From: QQUD01 sp039029915
GTDB taxonomy: Bacteria; Chloroflexota; Anaerolineae; Promineifilales; Promineifilaceae
Reading direction: 5' to 3'
Length of the DNA stretch: 8,399 bases
Assembly (NCBI GenBank): GCA_039029915.1
Contig: JBCCFD010000364.1
Span: 1 to 8,399, forward strand
Under the pieces are notes generated by a model. That model searched no databases. It saw only the letters and a program-made list of their open reading frames with translations, and had not been told where the DNA came from. Position 1 is the first letter of the stretch, and each line of letters starts with the position of its first letter. This document shows positions 1 through 5,686 of this stretch, in pieces. The position numbers were made by a program, and so were the translations under genes.

Positions 1-359
1 ACCGGATGGCATACGACCAGATCATGCACAATCGAGCGCTCCCAAAAGCCGGATTAACCTTTGAAGAAGTGTCCGCAAAAGCCAAATCATTGCCACCTGA
101 TTACTTGCCCAATCGATACACCGTTTTGTATCACGGTGTTGGGCTATGCGATGAGTACCCTTCGCTGGCCTACAAGGAGGATTGGGACGCGATTGGGACA
201 TCTGGGGTGTTTGAGAAGAATATGGTGGTTTGTGTCGAAAGCTATGTTGGCAAGGTGGGTGGCAAAGAGGGCGTGAAGCTAGAGGAGCAGCTCTTAATCA
301 CGGAGGACGGTGTAGAGGTGCTTTCCTCTTATCCTTTTGAAGAGATTCTACTCAATTGA
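1..359 (+). CDS. M24 family metallopeptidase (Xaa-Pro dipeptidase-like), C-terminal fragment
   Basis: This is the end of a gene that begins outside the window; the frame is open from base 3 (codon CGG) and stops with TGA at 357-359. The 'pita-bread' M24 fold binds two metal ions and cleaves Xaa-Pro or N-terminal residues. Numbering from the Met at base 6, the fragment shows three of the expected metal/active-site positions: His43 in YHGVGLCDEYP, Glu78 in VVCVESYVG and Glu93 in GVKLEEQLLIT. The two Asp ligands that complete the site would lie upstream. The ending (SSYPFEEILLN) is typical of M24 proteins, so the C-terminus is probably intact. The ATG at base 6 is internal and not a real start. 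No clear terminator follows in the 53 bases before the next gene. Family assignment is firm; the exact substrate (prolidase, aminopeptidase P or creatinase-like) cannot be told from the fragment. Confidence 0.9.
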   Translation, partial: RMAYDQIMHNRALPKAGLTFEEVSAKAKSLPPDYLPNRYTVLYHGVGLCDEYPSLAYKEDWDAIGTSGVFEKNMVVCVESYVGKVGGKEGVKLEEQLLITEDGVEVLSSYPFEEILLN

Positions 360-380
360 GACCCTGCTGATCCCAATCGC

Positions 381-396
381 GAACAAACAAATGTTC
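381..396. promoter_or_regulatory. Operator-like inverted repeat GAACA-N6-TGTTC
   Basis: A 5-bp inverted repeat (381-385 and 392-396) lies immediately upstream of the extended -10 of the antirepressor/DinD-like gene, where a repressor would occlude RNA polymerase. Half-sites GAAC/GTTC resemble Gram-positive LexA boxes, but those have a 4-base spacer between GAAC and GTTC and this one has 8. Binding by LexA or another repressor is therefore only a suggestion. Confidence 0.3.
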
Positions 397-405
397 TGGT
401 ATACT
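397..405 (+). promoter_or_regulatory. Extended -10 promoter (TGG TATACT) of the antirepressor-P450 unit
   Basis: TATACT at 400-405 matches the -10 consensus in five of six bases and carries the TGn extension at 397-398. No good -35 hexamer is found 16-18 bases upstream. The predicted transcription start falls at about 411-413, on or within two bases of the ATG at 413, so the mRNA would be leaderless or nearly so. This agrees with the absence of a Shine-Dalgarno sequence before that ATG. Confidence 0.55.
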
Positions 406-412
406 CTTTTAA

Positions 413-1255
413 ATGAATGCGTTACCCACGATTGAGCAAAAGGATATACAGTTTTTAGACCGTCAGGTCACGGCCGTTATGGTGCAAGATGAAAACGGCC
501 GTGAAAATGTATATATCCCGCTACGTCCGCTCGTTGAAGGGATGGGATTAAATTGGTCAAGCCAGTACAAACGCATCAAGAAAAACCCCGTTTTGAATGA
601 TGTCTGTATTTCCGTTTCACTAAGTGAAACGGAAATCGGTCGAGGGAAGGGCGCCAGAAAGGTTTTAGCCATCCCTATCTCAAAGCTAAACGGGTTTTTG
701 TTTGGCATTAATGCCAATCGCGTGAGGTCGGAAATACGGCCGTTAATCGTCGCCTACCAGGAAAAATGTTACCAAGTCTTATTTAGCGCCTTCAACGGCA
801 CCGAGTCAATGCGCCGCTTCTACACCGCCATTGGGCATGACGACGGCTGGATTGCGGCTCGCTTAGAAAAGCACCGCTACAGCAACGACTTAAGCGATGT
901 TTGGCTCATCAACGGCGTACCCATTGAGCATCATGAGGAACTAGAAAGCCTCATTAATAAAGGCGCCTTTGGCCTCACCACAGAAGAGCATAAAAAACAC
1001 AAAAACCTACCGTCAGACGCCAATTTACGGGACAACATGACCCGTCGCGAGCTTATCTTCTCCATGCTCGGTGATGAAGCGGCCATCGCCCTATCAGAAA
1101 ATGAAAATCCAGTTGGGTTAGAAGACAACACAAAAATTGCCAAAGCGGCAGGCAAGATTGCTGGGGAGCAAATCGACTCCTTTGAACAAAAGGTTGGCGG
1201 TAAAGTTTTAAGCGACCAAAACCATTTAGCTAAACAAAAAAAATTAAAGGGTTAG
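413..1255 (+). CDS. Phage antirepressor-like protein (P22_AR_N domain) with DinD-like C-terminal half
   Basis: The 280-residue product has two parts. Residues ~8-125 match the P22 antirepressor N-terminal (P22_AR_N) pattern: an AVMV...YIPLRPLVEGMGLNW segment, RIKKNPVL, then a LNGFLFGINANRVRSEIRP stretch and YQEKCYQVLF. Residues ~170-275 resemble the C-terminal part of DinD / DNA-damage-inducible antirepressor-type proteins: EEHKKHKNLPSDANLRDNMT, ELIFSMLGDEAA, then KIAKAAGKIAGEQIDSFEQK and GKVLSDQNHL. Such proteins in phages bind repressors, and DinD in Escherichia coli is SOS-induced and acts on RecA; the role here is unknown. The start at 413 lacks an SD but fits a near-leaderless mRNA from the extended -10 at 397-405. 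A perfect 29-bp palindrome lies inside the gene at 608-636. The gene ends one base before the P450 start, suggesting one transcript. No other phage genes are visible, so this is a stand-alone chromosomal copy rather than part of a visible prophage. Confidence 0.85.
   Translation: MNALPTIEQKDIQFLDRQVTAVMVQDENGRENVYIPLRPLVEGMGLNWSSQYKRIKKNPVLNDVCISVSLSETEIGRGKGARKVLAIPISKLNGFLFGINANRVRSEIRPLIVAYQEKCYQVLFSAFNGTESMRRFYTAIGHDDGWIAARLEKHRYSNDLSDVWLINGVPIEHHEELESLINKGAFGLTTEEHKKHKNLPSDANLRDNMTRRELIFSMLGDEAAIALSENENPVGLEDNTKIAKAAGKIAGEQIDSFEQKVGGKVLSDQNHLAKQKKLKG
608..636. repeat. Perfect palindrome, 14-bp arms around a 1-base centre, inside a coding region
   Basis: The left arm 608-621 (ATTTCCGTTTCACT) is the exact reverse complement of the right arm 623-636, with a single A between them at 622. 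It encodes ISVSLSETEI in the antirepressor-like protein, in a segment between the two conserved blocks RIKKNPVL and LNGFLFGI that appears to tolerate variation. No second full copy was found in the window. It could be a protein-binding site, an RNA hairpin or a small inserted repeat. Confidence 0.9.
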
Positions 1256-1280
1256 CGTGGCAGATAAACCCACGCTAGCC
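1246..1280 (+). promoter_or_regulatory. Hairpin over the stop/start junction of the antirepressor and P450 genes
   Basis: Bases 1250-1260 pair with 1270-1280 in an 11-bp stem with one U-G wobble (1252:1278) and a 9-base loop. The stem contains the TAG stop of the upstream gene (1253-1255), the GTG start of the P450 (1257-1259) and the last bases of its Shine-Dalgarno sequence AAAGGG (1246-1251). In free mRNA the P450 start would be hidden; a ribosome finishing the upstream gene would open it. Translational coupling is inferred from this geometry. Confidence 0.6.
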
Positions 1281-2447
1281 GGTGAGCCGATCACAGTTGA
1301 GGAGATGGCCCGAAACCCATATCCTTTCTTTGAGCAAATGCAGGTGCACCGGCCTGTCTGCTGGATGCCAGCCTTCAACATGTGGATGCTCACTCGCCAC
1401 GCAGATATCATCACCCTGCTGCGCGACGCCAAACGCTTTACCATGGAGCCGCAGCCTAATTATCCCAATCCGATGCAGGAGCTCTTCGGCCCTATGATGC
1501 TTAGCATTGATGGCCCTGACCACAGACGCATTCGCAAAGTTTTTATTGAGCCATTTCGCCCTCGACACGTTCGTGAATGGTACACCGACATGATTCAACA
1601 GATTAGCCAAACGCTGGTAGACGAATTTGCTGCGCAGAAAACGGCCGATTTAGATAAAGCGTTCTCAGACAGACTGGCTATCTTTGTCATCGTCGCGGCA
1701 CTGGGCTATGAGGTCAACGATATGCGCCAATTTCGGGATTGGTACGACGAATTTGGGGCGTCGATTGGTAACGTTCAAAATGATCCAAACGTCCAGACGC
1801 GCGGTCAGCGGGCGTTTAACCACTTTAGGGCCATCACGCTGGCTCAAGTAGAAGCGCTTAAGATAGCGCCTAATCAATCCATCCTGAGCCAAATGATTCA
1901 TCACATGGGGAACCAGTTAACCACAGAGGAGCTGGTCTCAAATATCGCGCTCACCTTTTTTGGCGGTGTGGAAACGACCTCGGCCCTGTTTTCAAACGCA
2001 ATTTGGGCGCTGTTGACCCATCCAGAGCAGCTTCAAGAAGTGCAGGATAACCCGAGGCATCTACCTCAAGCAATCGAGGAAGCTCTGCGCTGGGAAGCTC
2101 CGGTACAGGGAGCCATGCGCTTCCCAACCCAAGACGTGGAAATTCATGGCGTTTCGATTAAAAAGGGTGAAAAAATTTATGGGATGCTCGGCGCGGCCAA
2201 TCGGGATACGGCCGTGTTTAAAAATCCAAGCATTTACGACATCCACCGGTCTAATGCCAACAAACATCTCAGCTTTGCCTACGGTCCTCACATTTGCTTT
2301 GGTGCCCCCCTTGCTCGGCTCGAAGCTAAAATCGGCATCGGGCACCTGCTCCAACGGCTCCCCAAGCTACAGATTGATCCCAAACGGGCGACACAACCCT
2401 ACGGGCATGAGTTCCGCGCCCCCCCCACCCTATTTGCCAATTGGTAA
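1257..2447 (+). CDS. Cytochrome P450 monooxygenase
   Basis: This is a soluble bacterial class P450 of 396 residues, a normal length, with no membrane anchor. It would use electrons from a ferredoxin partner and O2 to oxidise an unknown small molecule. Visible motifs are the C-helix DGPDHRRIRKV (85-95), the I-helix oxygen-activation motif FFGGVETTS (234-242, with Glu239-Thr240-Thr241), the K-helix ExxR as EALR (275-278), and the heme loop FAYGPHICFGAPLARLEA (340-357) with Cys347 as the proximal thiolate. All essential residues are present, so it should be active. The GTG start is chosen because AAAGGG sits five bases upstream and the N-terminus fits the family. It follows the antirepressor-like gene by one base and shares a predicted start-codon hairpin. 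No ferredoxin or ferredoxin reductase gene is adjacent, so the redox partner must be encoded elsewhere. The specific CYP family cannot be named from the sequence alone. Confidence 0.95.
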   Translation: MADKPTLAGEPITVEEMARNPYPFFEQMQVHRPVCWMPAFNMWMLTRHADIITLLRDAKRFTMEPQPNYPNPMQELFGPMMLSIDGPDHRRIRKVFIEPFRPRHVREWYTDMIQQISQTLVDEFAAQKTADLDKAFSDRLAIFVIVAALGYEVNDMRQFRDWYDEFGASIGNVQNDPNVQTRGQRAFNHFRAITLAQVEALKIAPNQSILSQMIHHMGNQLTTEELVSNIALTFFGGVETTSALFSNAIWALLTHPEQLQEVQDNPRHLPQAIEEALRWEAPVQGAMRFPTQDVEIHGVSIKKGEKIYGMLGAANRDTAVFKNPSIYDIHRSNANKHLSFAYGPHICFGAPLARLEAKIGIGHLLQRLPKLQIDPKRATQPYGHEFRAPPTLFANW

Positions 2448-2460
2448 AAGTATGATGATA

Positions 2461-2524
2461 TGAGTGTATTGGTGATATTGGTTTACCCAAATAAACAATA
2501 TCACCAATATTACTGATATACTCA
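2461..2524. repeat. Long imperfect inverted repeat between P450 and pepT
   Basis: The inner part is a perfect 13-bp inverted repeat: ATTGGTGATATTG at 2468-2480 and its reverse complement at 2496-2508, with a 15-base loop. An outer 7-bp pair, 2461-2467 with 2518-2524 (one G-T), extends it after a 9-base bulge on the right. There is no T-tract after it, so it is not a standard intrinsic terminator for the P450. The right outer arm overlaps the extended -10 of pepT (2514-2522), so it may instead be an operator or a regulator-binding site. Confidence 0.6.
2514..2522 (+). promoter_or_regulatory. Extended -10 promoter (TGA TATACT) for the pepT unit
   Basis: TATACT at 2517-2522 with TGn at 2514-2516 is the same extended -10 form as the one before the antirepressor-like gene (TGG TATACT). 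No convincing -35 hexamer is present. Transcription would start near 2529, giving a leader of about 64 bases that contains a small CCCC-GCT-GGGG hairpin at 2552-2562. The -35 zone is occupied by the 13-bp inverted repeat, which would suit control by a bound protein. Confidence 0.45.
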
Positions 2525-2593
2525 GGTAACGATACACGAAATAACGCGCCGCCCCGCTGGGGTAAATCATCAAAAAATTTTAAGAGTAGAAGA

Positions 2594-3829
2594 ATGAATT
2601 TACAGGAACAACTTGAAACCCGATTTTTAAAATACGTCCAAATTGATACCCAAAGTGATGAACATTCAGCCACTATTCCAAGCACCCCCAAGCAGTATGA
2701 TTTGCTCAACTTGCTTGTTGATGAACTCAAAGAGCTAGGGGCAGAAGATGTCGTTTTGACCGATTATGCCAGCGTCATTGCCACAATTCCCGCTACAACC
2801 GATGCATCAGTTCCTACACTGGCGTTTTTAGCCCATGTGGACACGTCGCAAGATTTTAGCGGCACGAATATCAAGCCAATCGTGCATCGAAATTATGATG
2901 GTTCACCGATTGTGCTGCCTGATGACCCTTCACGGGTAATTGACCCAGCCGACTTTCCCTACTTAGACAGTAAGGTCGGTGAGGATATTGTGACGGCCAG
3001 CGGCACAACGCTTTTGGGAGCGGATGATAAGTCTGGGGTGGCGATTGTGATGACGTTAGCGGCCCACCTCTTAACGCACCCTGAGATTCCGCACGGCCCC
3101 ATTCGCATTTGCTTTACGCCCGATGAAGAAATCGGCCGTGGCGTGCATCCCGATTTGCCCAAAAATCTAAAGGCGGACTTTGGCTGGACATTAGATGGGG
3201 GCCAAGTCGGTGAGATTGTGTATGAAACGTTCTCAGCTGATAAAGCAACGATTTCTATCACGGGAGCCAGCATTCACCCCGGCTACGCCAAAGGCAAAAT
3301 GGTAAGCGCCATTCATTTGGCGGCCAAGCTTGTCGATCGGCTACCGCAAACCCACACCAATCCGGCCGTGACGTCCGGATATGATGGCTTTGTACACTGC
3401 TATCAAATGAGTGGCAGTGTGGCTGAAGCAACGCTCCATCTTATTTTAAGAGATTTTTCGCGGGACGGGCTAGCTCAAAAGGGCACCTTAGTGCAAGAGC
3501 TTTGCGCCCAGCTACAGGCAGAGGAACCCAGAGCAAAAGTGAGCTGTGACATTACGAAGCAATATCGCAATATGGCGTACTGGCTAGAAGATGATATGCG
3601 CCCCGTAAACCTGGCGGTTGAGGCGGCAAAAGAGGCGGGACTAGCGCCATATCACAAGCCAACGCGCGGCGGGACGGATGGTTCTCGGCTGACTGAGATG
3701 GGATTGCCAACCCCCAATATTTTTACAGGGATGCAGAACTTCCACGGTCCATTAGAGTATGTGAGCCTGCAGGATATGGCTAAAGCAACGGAGACGTGCA
3801 TCAATTTAGTGCAGAAGTGGGTGCCATAA
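2594..3829 (+). CDS. pepT: Peptidase T (tripeptide aminopeptidase, M20B)
   Basis: The product removes the N-terminal residue from tripeptides in the cytoplasm, using two zinc ions. At 411 residues it is close to the E. coli enzyme, and the full set of M20B residues can be read: His81 and Asp83 in FLAHVDTS, the bridging Asp144 in LLGADDKSG, catalytic Glu178 and ligand Glu179 in FTPDEEIGRG, Asp201 in TLDGGQVGE and His384 in NFHGPLEYVS. The start YVQIDTQSDEHSATIPSTPKQ is the peptidase T signature. The dimerisation/lid domain lies at ~212-325. The start ATG is preceded by a weak purine-rich stretch (AAGAG...AGAAGA) rather than a strong SD. An extended -10 promoter with an overlapping inverted repeat lies upstream. 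The next gene follows after 35 bases on the same strand and is probably cotranscribed. Unlike its neighbours, the gene has no exact ACGGCCGT octamer, only two one-base variants. Confidence 0.95.
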   Translation: MNLQEQLETRFLKYVQIDTQSDEHSATIPSTPKQYDLLNLLVDELKELGAEDVVLTDYASVIATIPATTDASVPTLAFLAHVDTSQDFSGTNIKPIVHRNYDGSPIVLPDDPSRVIDPADFPYLDSKVGEDIVTASGTTLLGADDKSGVAIVMTLAAHLLTHPEIPHGPIRICFTPDEEIGRGVHPDLPKNLKADFGWTLDGGQVGEIVYETFSADKATISITGASIHPGYAKGKMVSAIHLAAKLVDRLPQTHTNPAVTSGYDGFVHCYQMSGSVAEATLHLILRDFSRDGLAQKGTLVQELCAQLQAEEPRAKVSCDITKQYRNMAYWLEDDMRPVNLAVEAAKEAGLAPYHKPTRGGTDGSRLTEMGLPTPNIFTGMQNFHGPLEYVSLQDMAKATETCINLVQKWVP

Positions 3830-3853
3830 TTTTACAGTAGGCGGCAGATCAGC

Positions 3854-3864
3854 AGGAGGTAGGT
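3854..3864 (+). promoter_or_regulatory. Strong Shine-Dalgarno AGGAGGT before the TIM-barrel gene
   Basis: AGGAGGT at 3854-3860 ends four bases before the ATG at 3865. It is the best ribosome binding site in the window and fixes this start. In a two-gene transcript with pepT, it would let the second gene be translated independently of the first. Confidence 0.8.
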
Positions 3865-4716
3865 ATGCGGGTAAAATTGTTTCGACACGCTTGGGGGGCG
3901 GTTGGGCCAGACTTCCCTTGGCGGTCGCTCGTTGATTTAACAAGGTCAGCCGCTGAAGAGGGGTATGACGGGGTTGAATTCTCGCTCAATGATTTTAATA
4001 AAGAATCTGGCAACATTGAAGAAAATCAGGCTGAGTTTCGAGCATTACTCGATGAACTAAACCTTGAATTTATGCCGTTGGTGTCTACACAGACGGAGCA
4101 GTGGCATGATGCAAAAGGGCACTTGGCGTCGTTCAAAGCCCAAATTGAGCAGTTGAAGTCGTGGCCTGTCTCAAAAGCATGTGTCCATGCGGGTGCGGAT
4201 TCGTTTGATGACAAAACGGCCGTTTCCTTCTTCAAGGACGCCACCTTAATCGCTCGTGATGCGGGTATTGAACCCTGTTTTGAGACGCATAGACAACGGC
4301 CGTTTTTCAACCCCTTCCGCACCGTGCGCCTCCTAGAGGCTTTACCCGACATCCAGCTAACCGCTGATTTTGCCCATTGGCTCCCAGTATTAGAGCGCAT
4401 TCCATATGATTTAGAAGAACATTTCGAGATTTGCACCGCCCGAACGGGCCACATTCATGCCCGCATTGGCCACAACGAAGGGCCGCAAATTCCAGATCCT
4501 CGTGACCCAGTTTGGGATCCCTTTACAGAAATCCACGAAAAATGGTGGGACATGTGTGTTGAGGCAGCCAAAGCGCGGGGTGAAGATATTGGTATCGCCC
4601 CAGAGTTTGGCCCCTTCCCTTATACGATCAACTTACCCCACACCCAAACCCCCATCTCAGATTTAACTGAGATTGTAGCCTGGATGAGTGAGCGCTTGCG
4701 GCAAAGATACTGTTAG
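3865..4716 (+). CDS. Sugar phosphate isomerase/epimerase-like TIM-barrel protein (xylose isomerase-like, AP_endonuc_2 fold)
   Basis: The 283-residue product has the size and motif order of the xylose-isomerase-like TIM barrel family (IolE/hydroxypyruvate isomerase/tagatose epimerase relatives). Candidate metal and active-site residues sit at barrel strand ends: Glu140 and His142 in CFETHRQRP, Asp168 and His171 in LTADFAHW, His198 and Arg200 in GHIHARIGH, and Glu247 in APEFGPFPY. The N-terminal segment EGYDGVEFSL is the usual first-strand motif. The HARIGHNEGPQIPDPRDP stretch marks a subgroup often annotated simply as 'sugar phosphate isomerase/epimerase'. No signal peptide is present, so it is likely cytoplasmic. 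It is probably in an operon with pepT (35-base gap), though no shared pathway is obvious. It ends 15 bases from the convergent GNAT gene. The exact substrate is unknown. Confidence 0.85.
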   Translation: MRVKLFRHAWGAVGPDFPWRSLVDLTRSAAEEGYDGVEFSLNDFNKESGNIEENQAEFRALLDELNLEFMPLVSTQTEQWHDAKGHLASFKAQIEQLKSWPVSKACVHAGADSFDDKTAVSFFKDATLIARDAGIEPCFETHRQRPFFNPFRTVRLLEALPDIQLTADFAHWLPVLERIPYDLEEHFEICTARTGHIHARIGHNEGPQIPDPRDPVWDPFTEIHEKWWDMCVEAAKARGEDIGIAPEFGPFPYTINLPHTQTPISDLTEIVAWMSERLRQRYC

Positions 4717-4726
4717 GTCACTCACA

Positions 4727-4743
4727 AAAGATTACAAATCTTT
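4727..4743. terminator. Weak AT-rich hairpin between convergent genes
   Basis: AAAGATT at 4727-4733 pairs with AATCTTT at 4737-4743 around a three-base loop. It lies in the 15-base gap between the two convergent stop codons and overlaps the last codons of the GNAT gene. The stem is weak (one G-C pair) and there is no good T-tract, so a role in termination is doubtful. Confidence 0.2.
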
Positions 4744-5226
4744 AAAATACAAAACTTGAGGTAGCGGGGTGAAGCCTGCTTTTTCATAAGACCGGCGAGC
4801 CGGAGCGTGACCTTCGTCGCCACCGGTACTCACAAACGCCATCGTCATACCAGCCTCGCGGAAAGCCTCTATAGCGGTCTTATTAAGATGGGTGCCAATG
4901 TTTTTGCTCTGGTGGTCAGGATGCACCGCCAAGAGATAAATTTCACCCGTTTTCGATTTTTCATCAAGCTTATACAGCAGAAAACCGGCCACCTGACCGG
5001 CCACATCAGCCACAAGGGTAGTGTGATTGTCTTTATCCATACAGTATTCTGTCACCACTTCAGCCTGTGATTTTCGCCAATCTGGATAGAGGATGCTGAA
5101 GATGTTGTCCCCAAGGTGGCGTCTGAAAGAGACAAAGACCGGCTCCCAAGCCAACAAGGAAAGCTCAACGACTGCATCCATATCGTCTAGGGTAAACGGC
5201 CGTATTACAAAATCTAACTCACTCAT
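4732..5226 (-). CDS. GNAT family N-acetyltransferase
   Basis: This 164-residue single-domain protein would transfer an acetyl group from acetyl-CoA to an amine. The start VIRPFTLDDMDAVVEL is the typical GNAT first strand and helix. Motif A is seen at residues 96-112, IYLLAVHPDHQSKNIGTHL, with the pyrophosphate-binding Q106-x-x-x-x-G111 loop. Here Asn109 replaces the usual first Gly of (R/Q)xxGxG, a mild deviation. Motif B is ARRSYEKAGF (143-152). Residues 79-86 (VAGFLLYK) form the strand preceding it. The start is supported by AAGAGGA (5234-5240) seven bases upstream. A decayed reading frame ends 21 bases before it and probably shares its promoter (perfect TATAAT at 5495-5500). The gene is convergent with the TIM-barrel gene. 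The acceptor substrate cannot be predicted. Confidence 0.9.
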   Translation of the reverse strand: MSELDFVIRPFTLDDMDAVVELSLLAWEPVFVSFRRHLGDNIFSILYPDWRKSQAEVVTEYCMDKDNHTTLVADVAGQVAGFLLYKLDEKSKTGEIYLLAVHPDHQSKNIGTHLNKTAIEAFREAGMTMAFVSTGGDEGHAPARRSYEKAGFTPLPQVLYFKDL

Positions 5227-5247
5227 CTCAACATCCTCTTATGCTAC

Positions 5248-5454
5248 TTAGTCAATCAAAGCCATTTCTAAAAACGGCCGATAATACTCATAATTCGGAA
5301 AGTCACCATGGTTGATGACAATATCTCGAATTGTGCCGGGAATCGGAGTTGAAAATCTTCTACTACACGAAGCCCATCAACCAAGGTAATATCCCCCACC
5401 AACATGTAACAAATCAGGATCGGCCCTACAATTAACAATCTTGGTTTTATTCAT
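5248..5454 (-). pseudogene. Broken small reading frame, possibly a metallophosphoesterase remnant
   Basis: A 69-codon frame runs from an ATG at 5454 (AAGGA about seven bases upstream) to TAA at 5248-5250, but has an in-frame TGA at 5377-5379 (codon 26). Between a run of five G residues (5393-5397) and about 5355 the +1 frame reads more like protein (DITLVDGLRVVEDF), after which the original frame resumes (STPIPGTIRDIVINHGDFPNYEYYRPFLEMALID; pieces are in 5248-5353). Thus one inserted and one lost base would explain the break. PDLLHVGGDIT followed by IP...HGDFPNYEYYRPFLE recalls the GD and GNHD blocks of calcineurin-like phosphoesterases, heavily shortened. That resemblance is my own pattern reading and is weak. 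It sits 21 bases upstream of the GNAT gene, so it may act as its leader today. Sequencing error at the G run is an alternative for one of the two shifts. Confidence 0.5.
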
Positions 5455-5494
5455 TTCTCTATCCTTACCCTTCATCTACCTGCCTACGTCGCAG

Positions 5495-5500
5495 ATTATA
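5495..5500 (-). promoter_or_regulatory. Promoter -10 (TATAAT) for the broken frame and GNAT gene
   Basis: On the minus strand a perfect TATAAT (plus-strand ATTATA) lies about 40 bases before the ATG at 5454. The best -35 at 17-base spacing is TACAAA, only three of six matches. Transcription would start near 5488 and run leftward through the broken frame into the acetyltransferase gene. Confidence 0.45.
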
Positions 5501-5626
5501 CTGATCGGGTTCAAATTTTGTACTATTTGTGTAAAAGCCAAAAAGTATTTCGAAAAAGAACTCGCTGAAGCCGTTTTCGATTTTCGGGTTGTGAGCTGCT
5601 GAGGATTAAGGAACGATTTCGTAAAC
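5501..5626. other. Intergenic stretch with no recognised feature
   Basis: Together with the neighbouring broken frame and terminator, this belongs to the 460-base gap between the GNAT and propeller genes. Apart from the promoter region at its left edge and the terminator at its right edge I see no gene, RNA or repeat in it. Confidence 0.5.
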
Positions 5627-5663
5627 AAAAAGGCGAGTGGATTAATGACCCGCTCGCCTTTTT
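5627..5663. terminator. Bidirectional intrinsic terminator
   Basis: GGCGAGTGG (5632-5640) pairs with CCGCTCGCC (5650-5658), nine pairs with one T-G wobble, around a nine-base loop. Five A residues precede the stem (5627-5631) and five T residues follow it (5659-5663), so it can act in both directions. It lies 23 bases beyond the stop codon of the propeller gene on the minus strand, which is its most likely user. Confidence 0.85.
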
Positions 5664-5686
5664 ATTTATATGGGGCTTAGACTTAT

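Noticed and set aside
463..717. 84-codon minus-strand frame that repeats the peptide ISVSLSETEI of the plus-strand gene
   Set aside because: It is antisense to a well-supported gene; the shared peptide is a mechanical result of the perfect palindrome at 608-636.
2326..2730. 134-codon minus-strand frame spanning the P450 end, the intergenic region and the pepT start
   Set aside because: It overlaps two strong genes and the intergenic hairpin, has low-complexity composition and shows no recognisable motif.
4026..4454. 142-codon minus-strand frame opposite the TIM-barrel gene
   Set aside because: A Ser/Arg-rich shadow of a clear isomerase-like gene with no domain pattern.
4986..5006. Direct repeat ACCGGCCAC-CTG-ACCGGCCAC in the GNAT gene
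   Set aside because: It only reflects the repeated residues VAGQVAG; two short units in coding sequence are not evidence of a repeat element.
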